This document shows positions 7,260 through 11,304 of a DNA stretch of 11,304 nucleotides, one piece after another. The notes beneath the pieces were generated by a model. It was given only the letters and a program-made list of their open reading frames with translations. It was not told the DNA's origin and did no database searches. Origin of the DNA: Conidiobolus incongruus B7586 (taxonomy: Eukaryota; Entomophthoromycota; Entomophthoromycetes; Entomophthorales; Conidiobolaceae); the NCBI GenBank assembly GCA_000697335.1, contig JNEM01000167.1:1-11304 (forward strand), in the 5' to 3' direction. A program made the translations under genes and the position numbers. The first letter of the stretch is position 1; every line of letters begins with the position of its first letter.

Positions 7260-8234
7260 ATGATAAATTATCAAAAAGTTCGAGACAATGCATTTCCCTA
7301 TAATTATATCCTTGATGCTATAGGACTGTGTCTAGCAATCCCCGGGTTAATAATGGCTGGACTAGTATTTCGAATACTACTTAACCGCAAATGGAGCCAT
7401 ATGAATATCGATCTTAAACTCATCTTTTTAACCCTTATTTTTGATATGATATCTTGTGTTGAATCAGGTTTAAATTGTTTCTTTAATATGATCAACTTTC
7501 AATACAATTTGTCTTTTAGATGGTCATGTAATTTGACTGCTACAATTTGTTTAATAGGTTTTATTACATCTATCAATCTTGTAGGTTTAATCGCTTTTGA
7601 ACGCTGTCTACTAATCGTTTATCAAACTAAAATCAAAGAAATTTACTATTGGATTATATTGAGTGGTTTTTTAATTGTTAATTTGAGTTCAATTCTAGTT
7701 GGATGGCTAGAAGATGGATTCAATATTTTACCAGCATCAATGTATTGCGTATTTGATGTTAAAACGCGAGGAGGCAGAGTGTGTGGCATTATTACACTTT
7801 TATCAGCTCTTATCTCTGTTACATTGGTATTTGTTGGTTATATTCAAATTGCACTCAAAAGGGCGCGTGAAGGCAGGAGAAGTCAAATTGAACTTGGCTT
7901 GGATCCAGAAGTTGTTAAAAAGACCATGAGATCCACCATATTTAAATCTATGATCATCGTGTTGGTTAGTTGCTTAAACAATGGCCCATACTGTGTCTTA
8001 GTCATTATTAGTTTATTTGAGCCTTCATTCCTCACTCCTTTAGTCGACTGCATTTCTGCATCTTGTCTCATGCTTAATCTGTGTTTGAATACAATCATTG
8101 TCTTACATATGCGTCCAGGTCTATTCAAGGAAGTGTTGAATTACCTTGGATATAAAAACTTCTTTTCTTTCAATTCAAGAATGGATGAAGATGACAATCA
8201 GTCCAATATTAATTTAAATAAATTAATACATTAA
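7260..8234 (+). CDS. Class A (rhodopsin-like) G protein-coupled receptor, copy B
   Basis: An uninterrupted 324-residue receptor, the paralogue of the copy at 1703-2683. The two match at 224 of the first 300 residues by hand count, with no gap. It has seven hydrophobic segments at the same places. Asp62, Cys90, E-R-C (114-116), Cys163, Tyr194, N-N-G-P-Y (240-244) and N-T-I-I-V (277-281) are all kept, and TM7 again has no Lys. Residues 61-120 (TM2, loop 1, TM3) differ at only 3 of 60 positions, while 131-140 in TM4 match at 3 of 10 and the last 30 residues are acidic and Asn-rich and diverge. The loop 2 sequon of copy A is absent here (Asp166), but Asn83-Leu-Ser in loop 1 is kept. I chose the ATG at 7260 because it aligns with the start of copy A and has A at -3; a TTG five codons upstream also keeps the frame open but is unlikely. 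No introns are needed. Ligand and G-protein partner are unknown. Confidence 0.9.
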   Translation: MINYQKVRDNAFPYNYILDAIGLCLAIPGLIMAGLVFRILLNRKWSHMNIDLKLIFLTLIFDMISCVESGLNCFFNMINFQYNLSFRWSCNLTATICLIGFITSINLVGLIAFERCLLIVYQTKIKEIYYWIILSGFLIVNLSSILVGWLEDGFNILPASMYCVFDVKTRGGRVCGIITLLSALISVTLVFVGYIQIALKRAREGRRSQIELGLDPEVVKKTMRSTIFKSMIIVLVSCLNNGPYCVLVIISLFEPSFLTPLVDCISASCLMLNLCLNTIIVLHMRPGLFKEVLNYLGYKNFFSFNSRMDEDDNQSNINLNKLIH

Positions 8235-8311
8235 TTATTTATTTAATAATTAAAGTCTGAATTTCTTTTGTTTATTTTATTATAAATATAATTAAATAAT
8301 GAAATTGATTT

Positions 8312-8317
8312 AATAAA
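8312..8317 (+). terminator. Candidate poly(A) signal of copy B
   Basis: AATAAA 77 bases past the stop codon. The hexamer is expected often by chance at this base composition, so support is weak. Confidence 0.2.
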
Positions 8318-8517
8318 TGATCAAGGTTTAGTTAAAGTTCAAAAAAAGATAATTCATTGGATTATATAAATTGGCTTATTCATTCACATTAGTATTACAC
8401 CGAATTCATATACTTCATACTTTTAATTAATAATTGAACTAGTTTTATATTTATTTGAAATACAAATCTTATTTTCAATATAATTTTGCAATATATCTTT
8501 CATTTTTGATATTCTTT

Positions 8518-8536
8518 TATATATATATATATATAT
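8518..8536. repeat. (TA)9 microsatellite
   Basis: Nine TA units plus a final T, about 280 bp past the copy B stop codon. Confidence 0.9.
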
Positions 8537-9776
8537 TAAATCATAATCTATTTGCAAATTATCTTAAGATAAAAATACTTTGAAATTTGAATTATATTAA
8601 AATTTATTTAATTATAGATAGGTAATACTATTTAAAGATTTAAGTATCAGATCATAAAATAATATAAAAATAATTAAACTTTTTGAAAAAAATTATTATA
8701 TAAGATGATAATCAAGTAATAATACTTTAAATAAATATAATATGACACTATTAATTAAATTATCCTAGATATATTTTTATTTAAAAAAGTTTGTTAATAG
8801 AATTTTATATTAATATTAAATTGGATATTTATAGCTTTTAGGTTTAATTGTTATTAAAATCAGAGTTTTATTAGCTGGTTAAAATATCAATGCTAGATTA
8901 TTATCAACCTTATAAGAAATTATATATTTGCATCTTTATATATAATTTTATAAAGTGTTTAAAAATATAAAACTTAATTTTCAAATTCAATTCTATTCCA
9001 ATAATAGTATATATGGCTTAATAAAATATTAATAATATAAGTTAGCTATAATTTCAAAATTACTATATCCAAACTTTTTTTCAATTACTATTAATCCAAT
9101 ATTATTTTTGTATTTTCTAAAAAACAAATGAAATCTGGTTTTAATTCTATTTTTATAATTATTTAATAAATAAATTCAAAGTTTTTTCAAATCAAATATA
9201 TATTTATTTTGAATATAATAAAATTATTGAAGAATTTGAATTTTTAATATAAATATTAGAATTTGATAAAAAATTATATGCTAATTAATCAAATTAAAAT
9301 TATTTTAAACTTTTTTTAATTAATCTATAATTTAATTAATAAAATTTAAGAATTTTCAAAAACCAAAAAATAATTATATTATATATTTTTTTGAAAATTT
9401 TTATTATTAGAAAAAAGATTATTTTTATTAAAAATCTTATTCTTATTATTAATTGGTTGTTAGTAAAAATCTTTATAAAATTTTTTTAAAATTGTTATTT
9501 TTTTTATATAATTTTATATAAAAATCACTTGAAAGTATATCAAGTAATATATACTATTTATTGATATTGATAATATAAAACAAAAATACTTAAATTTATA
9601 GTTAATGTTGTTATATATAAAGAGTAATTTTTATGATAATCTATATCAAATATTTTAACTTAATAATTAAATAACTTCTGTCAAGAAACAATTCTAATTT
9701 CGAATTATTTTTTTAGGTTATTTCGGTTAATAAATAATATATCAATGCATTTATATGATTCATAACTATTATTTTT

Positions 9777-9810
9777 TCCAAAATAAGAAATCATGATTTC
9801 TTATTTTGGA
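9777..9810. repeat. 34-bp perfect palindrome in a longer foldback
   Basis: The 17-base half TCCAAAATAAGAAATCA (9777-9793) is followed with no spacer by its exact reverse complement (9794-9810). Past one mismatch the pairing resumes, and with a one-base gap an AACTA(T/A)TATT-like match extends the foldback to about 9763-9823. As RNA it would form a hairpin; as DNA it could extrude a cruciform. No flanking target-site duplication or terminal motif of a known transposon is evident. Confidence 0.9.
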
Positions 9811-9829
9811 TAAATATTAGTTAACATAT

Positions 9830-10565
9830 TACAATAAAGTATTTTACTATTTTTGGACTAGATTATTTCATAATATATCTCGGTATGCCTTTTTTATTTC
9901 TAATATTGACTGTGTATTTATAAAAATCAAAATTACCATATCTAATATTTAAATCTTGATTATAATTTATAGACATTATGTTACCTCAATTTTATATATC
10001 ATTATATTGAAATTTTCACTTACGTGATTTATTAGAGCAGAAAATTAATAAGGGGTACTATATATTTTGTCAATGACTAATATTGTAATTAAATTACCAA
10101 GGTATTGGAACACTTCAAATTTTATTACAAAGCAAAGTTTATTTCAATTAAATCCAAATAAAAATTTTAATTCAAAAATTATTATACTGATTTAATATCC
10201 ATATTTTTCACCTATTTAATTATGTTAAATAAGATATATAATAATCGATAATGGCTAAATATACATCAAAAAATAGATCTAATTATAATATACAATGTTT
10301 TATTATTAATTATATCAATTTTTTATTGCTTTATAATTGGACAAGAGAATTTTGATAGCAACAAACCAAAGTCAATATTGTTATGCATATATCAAAATAT
10401 TTATTTTTTGTTCATTATCATCAATTAATGAATAATCCAACATATTTATATTTTTAATATTAGATTTTTCAAATAATAGAACAGATGTAGATTAATTTTT
10501 TAATGAAAATATAACAAATAATAAAGATATTATTGAAAATAGAGATTTTAACCATTCTAAACTAA
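9830..10565. other. AT-rich spacer with a weak coding-like bump near 10010-10140
   Basis: Most is low-complexity. Over 10021-10140 G+C rises to about 27%, and short plus-strand runs such as HLRDLLEQKINKGYYIFCQ and NYQGIGTLQILLQSKVYFN appear in that stretch. I cannot name a family, and these may be chance. Confidence 0.3.
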
Positions 10566-10717
10566 TTGAAAGAATTGAAAGATATCCTATTAAAAATTTT
10601 TAATTATCCATATAGTACTCATGAAGTTGTTTCGCAATACTAATATCAATTAAACTTAAGTTATTTGAGTTTCTTAAACTTTTAATATTACAAAAATATA
10701 ATTTTTTTAAATATTCC
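10566..10717 (+). pseudogene. Possible F-box-like gene remnant
   Basis: Frame 10566-10640 gives LKELKDILLKIFNYPYSTH and then EVVSQY. This resembles the start of an F-box (L-P-x-E-I-L-x-x-I-F-x-Y-L then a D/E-[LV]-[LV]-S segment), the module that joins substrate adaptors to Skp1 in SCF ubiquitin ligases. After a frame change, 10637-10717 gives a Leu-rich run (KLKLFEFLKLLILQKYNFF), as might follow in an F-box/leucine-rich protein. The usual Pro near the start is Lys here, and the frame is broken. G+C is only about 22%. The family call is tentative and could be chance similarity in Leu/Ile/Lys-rich AT sequence. Confidence 0.2.
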
Positions 10718-11304
10718 TAATTTTTATAAAAATCAAAGCGTTTAAACAAAATCACAGTTATTTCAAAGATTAAATCATTTAAACTTAATTTCTATCTTAA
10801 ATTAAGCACCAAGTTAAAATTCATAATAAAATTAACTAAGATAATATATCAAAAGATTTTTTTTTGCAAAAAATTTAAAATAAATCAGTTAATATATACA
10901 TATATATATTATACATAGTCTGGGCAAATTATTAAAATTATTTTTAACCCAAATAAATTTTTATTTTAAAAATTATATATATGGTATTTTTATTCTTTAG
11001 TAATATACTGAAAATTAAATCTGAGGTTAAATTATGATATAAACAGATCAAATGTTATATTATATTATTAATAATAAGAAAATGAAATTAAGGAATTATT
11101 TTAAAATATTAAATATTATATAATATCTTTTAATTTAAAAACTTCATATAATATAATATTTAAAATTTAAATAAAGTTATTTTATATATTACCTAATTAA
11201 TCAAAAAACATTTGATTTTGTATTTTATTTTAAATATTGATAAAAATAATAATAAAAGGAAATTAAAATTAATATAATATATTAATTTTATATTTGATTA
11301 TAAT
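10718..11304. other. AT-rich right end
   Basis: Only low-complexity A/T sequence with short TA runs. No frame runs off the right edge. Confidence 0.6.

Larger units (their letters stand above)
8235..9762. other. AT-rich spacer after copy B
   Basis: Very low G+C with many A and T runs. I see no gene. A 30-odd codon plus-strand run near 8877-8970 is within chance expectation. Confidence 0.6.

Noticed and set aside
7260-8234. Fungal opsin identity for the receptors
   Set aside because: TM7 has no Lys for retinal attachment in either copy, and the proteins carry eukaryotic class A GPCR landmarks, not the microbial rhodopsin pattern.
8877-8972. Open plus-strand run of about 30 codons after copy B
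   Set aside because: Length is within chance expectation, G+C is not raised as a block, and no family is recognised.
1-11304. CRISPR arrays, rRNA genes and intact mobile elements
   Set aside because: No regularly spaced repeats, no rRNA-like G+C-rich blocks, and no long terminal or inverted repeats with an associated frame were seen.

Overview
This window looks like nuclear DNA from a very AT-rich eukaryote. The flanks and spacers run at roughly 10-20% G+C by hand count, and coding sequence is clearly richer. It holds two intact, intronless genes for seven-transmembrane receptors of the rhodopsin-like class A type. Single-exon class A receptors in an AT-rich background fit an early-diverging fungus of the Conidiobolus type (Entomophthoromycotina), where I recall families of 'family A GPCR-like' proteins. 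That placement is inference; other AT-rich eukaryotes cannot be excluded without a search.

Layout: 1-1340 is AT desert with one short coding-like scrap near 824-907. At 1350-1702 lies an unexplained G+C-richer block that begins beside a C10 run. Receptor gene A is at 1703-2683 on the minus strand, with its promoter at about 2743-2778. A 4.6 kb spacer separates it from receptor gene B. Within the spacer, 4094-4325 reads on the plus strand as a decayed piece of a phosphopantetheine adenylyltransferase-like (CoA synthesis) gene. Two further G+C-raised stretches (4383-4499 and 5220-5555) may be gene remnants I cannot name. Receptor gene B is at 7260-8234 on the plus strand, with its TATA box at 7188-7195. 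From 8235 to the end is AT desert holding a perfect 34-bp palindrome (9777-9810), a weak coding-like bump near 10010-10140, and a possible F-box-like remnant at 10566-10717.

The two receptors are divergent (head to head), align without gaps over their first 300 residues, and match at 224 of 300 positions by hand count. They share a core promoter pattern (CACT followed by TATATAAA 60-65 bp before the ATG), and each has a small upstream ORF in or near its leader. They are best read as a duplicated pair. The extracellular-loop-1 and TM2-TM3 region is almost invariant, while TM4, parts of the loops and the C-terminal tail have drifted. This suggests a shared ligand class with possible divergence in regulation or coupling. 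No RNA genes, CRISPR arrays or intact mobile elements were recognised.
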